Below, piece by piece: positions 13,008-13,260 of a stretch of DNA of 13,260 nt; position 1 is the first letter of the stretch, and every line of letters starts with the position of its first letter. Source of the stretch: an uncultured bacterium. GTDB lineage: Bacteria; Bacillota_A; Clostridia; Lachnospirales; Lachnospiraceae. The notes beneath the pieces are model-generated. The model ran no database searches, had not been told where the DNA came from, and saw nothing but the letters and a program-made list of their open reading frames with translations. The stretch is taken from NCBI GenBank assembly GCA_905215045.1, contig CAJMOO010000052.1:1-13260 (forward strand), written 5' to 3'. The translations under genes and the position numbers were made by a program.

Positions 13008-13260
13008 ATGGATTTGCAAAAAGAAATTAAAAAACTTGTAACTTACGGAGTAGATAAAAAATTAATCGAACCAGAAGATGAGACATATACGATTAATCAG
13101 TATTTAGAAGTATTTCGTTTAGATGAATATGATGATCCAGATATCACAGGGGAAGAGATCGTTCTTCCAGAGATTTTAGATCATCTGATCGATGCAGCTT
13201 ACGACCGCTATATCATCAAAAGTGATGATATCGTGACAAGAGATTTATTTGACACAAAAT
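13008..13260 (+). CDS. galT: UDP-glucose--hexose-1-phosphate uridylyltransferase, N-terminal part (class II type)
   Basis: The first 84 codons are present and the gene runs off the window. The N-terminus MDLQKEIKKLVTYG, then YTINQYLEVF and VLPEILDHLIDAAYD, resembles the Firmicute class II GalT, which starts with a helical segment absent from the E. coli type. The enzyme swaps UMP between UDP-glucose and galactose 1-phosphate. The catalytic HPH region lies outside the window, so identification rests on N-terminal similarity and on position after galK and galM. Its ATG is one base after the galM stop in the same TAAGATGG context. Confidence 0.88.
   Translation, partial: MDLQKEIKKLVTYGVDKKLIEPEDETYTINQYLEVFRLDEYDDPDITGEEIVLPEILDHLIDAAYDRYIIKSDDIVTRDLFDTK

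Overview
The window reads as an ordinary chromosomal stretch from a low-GC anaerobic Firmicute, most likely a gut Lachnospiraceae (an Anaerostipes/Eubacterium-like relative is a guess). The basis is A/T-rich codon use with AGA and GGA preferred, strong GGAGG ribosome sites, a rubredoxin-fused flavoprotein, many redox flavoproteins, and a class-II type galT next to a divergent galactokinase.

Left part (1-4582, + strand). A frameshifted flavodoxin remnant is followed by an intact gene fusing a carboxymuconolactone-decarboxylase-like domain to a cupin. Next come L-lactate dehydrogenase (ldh), a three-helix membrane protein of 89 residues, two decayed GNAT acetyltransferases in tandem, and a MATE efflux transporter with a TTG start. 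Near-identical hairpin terminators lie on both sides of ldh. In each, the 3' arm ends in TTGATT, which sits exactly 17 bases from a good -10 box, so each element looks like a terminator that also carries the next promoter's -35. Two palindromes in the ldh leader suggest repressor control.

Middle part (4583-6958, + strand). Four closely spaced genes are probably co-transcribed: an NT5C-type HAD phosphatase, a flavin reductase-rubredoxin fusion (Hrb type), a low-molecular-weight protein tyrosine phosphatase, and a small flavoprotein with an iron-sulfur-flavoprotein-like cysteine cluster. Two of the four are electron-transfer or flavin proteins of the kind anaerobes use against oxygen or nitric oxide.

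Centre right (6994-9330, - strand). A two-gene operon encodes a radical SAM protein with a helix-hairpin-helix and its usual uncharacterised partner, a pair named in protein-family collections as putative DNA repair or modification. Two signals here support a DNA-damage role: a near-consensus LexA (SOS) box lying over the predicted transcription start, and a canonical sliding-clamp binding pentapeptide, QLSLF, near the C-terminus of the radical SAM protein. This is the most interesting system in the window.

Right part (9367-13260). A LacI-family repressor gene (-) faces a galactose operon (+): galactokinase, aldose 1-epimerase and the start of galT, joined by one-base gaps with the same TAAGATGG junction. 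The 250-base divergent region holds a good promoter for each direction and an array of related operator-like sites, including one over the galK -10. No galE lies in the window. No tRNA, rRNA, CRISPR array or insertion sequence was seen.
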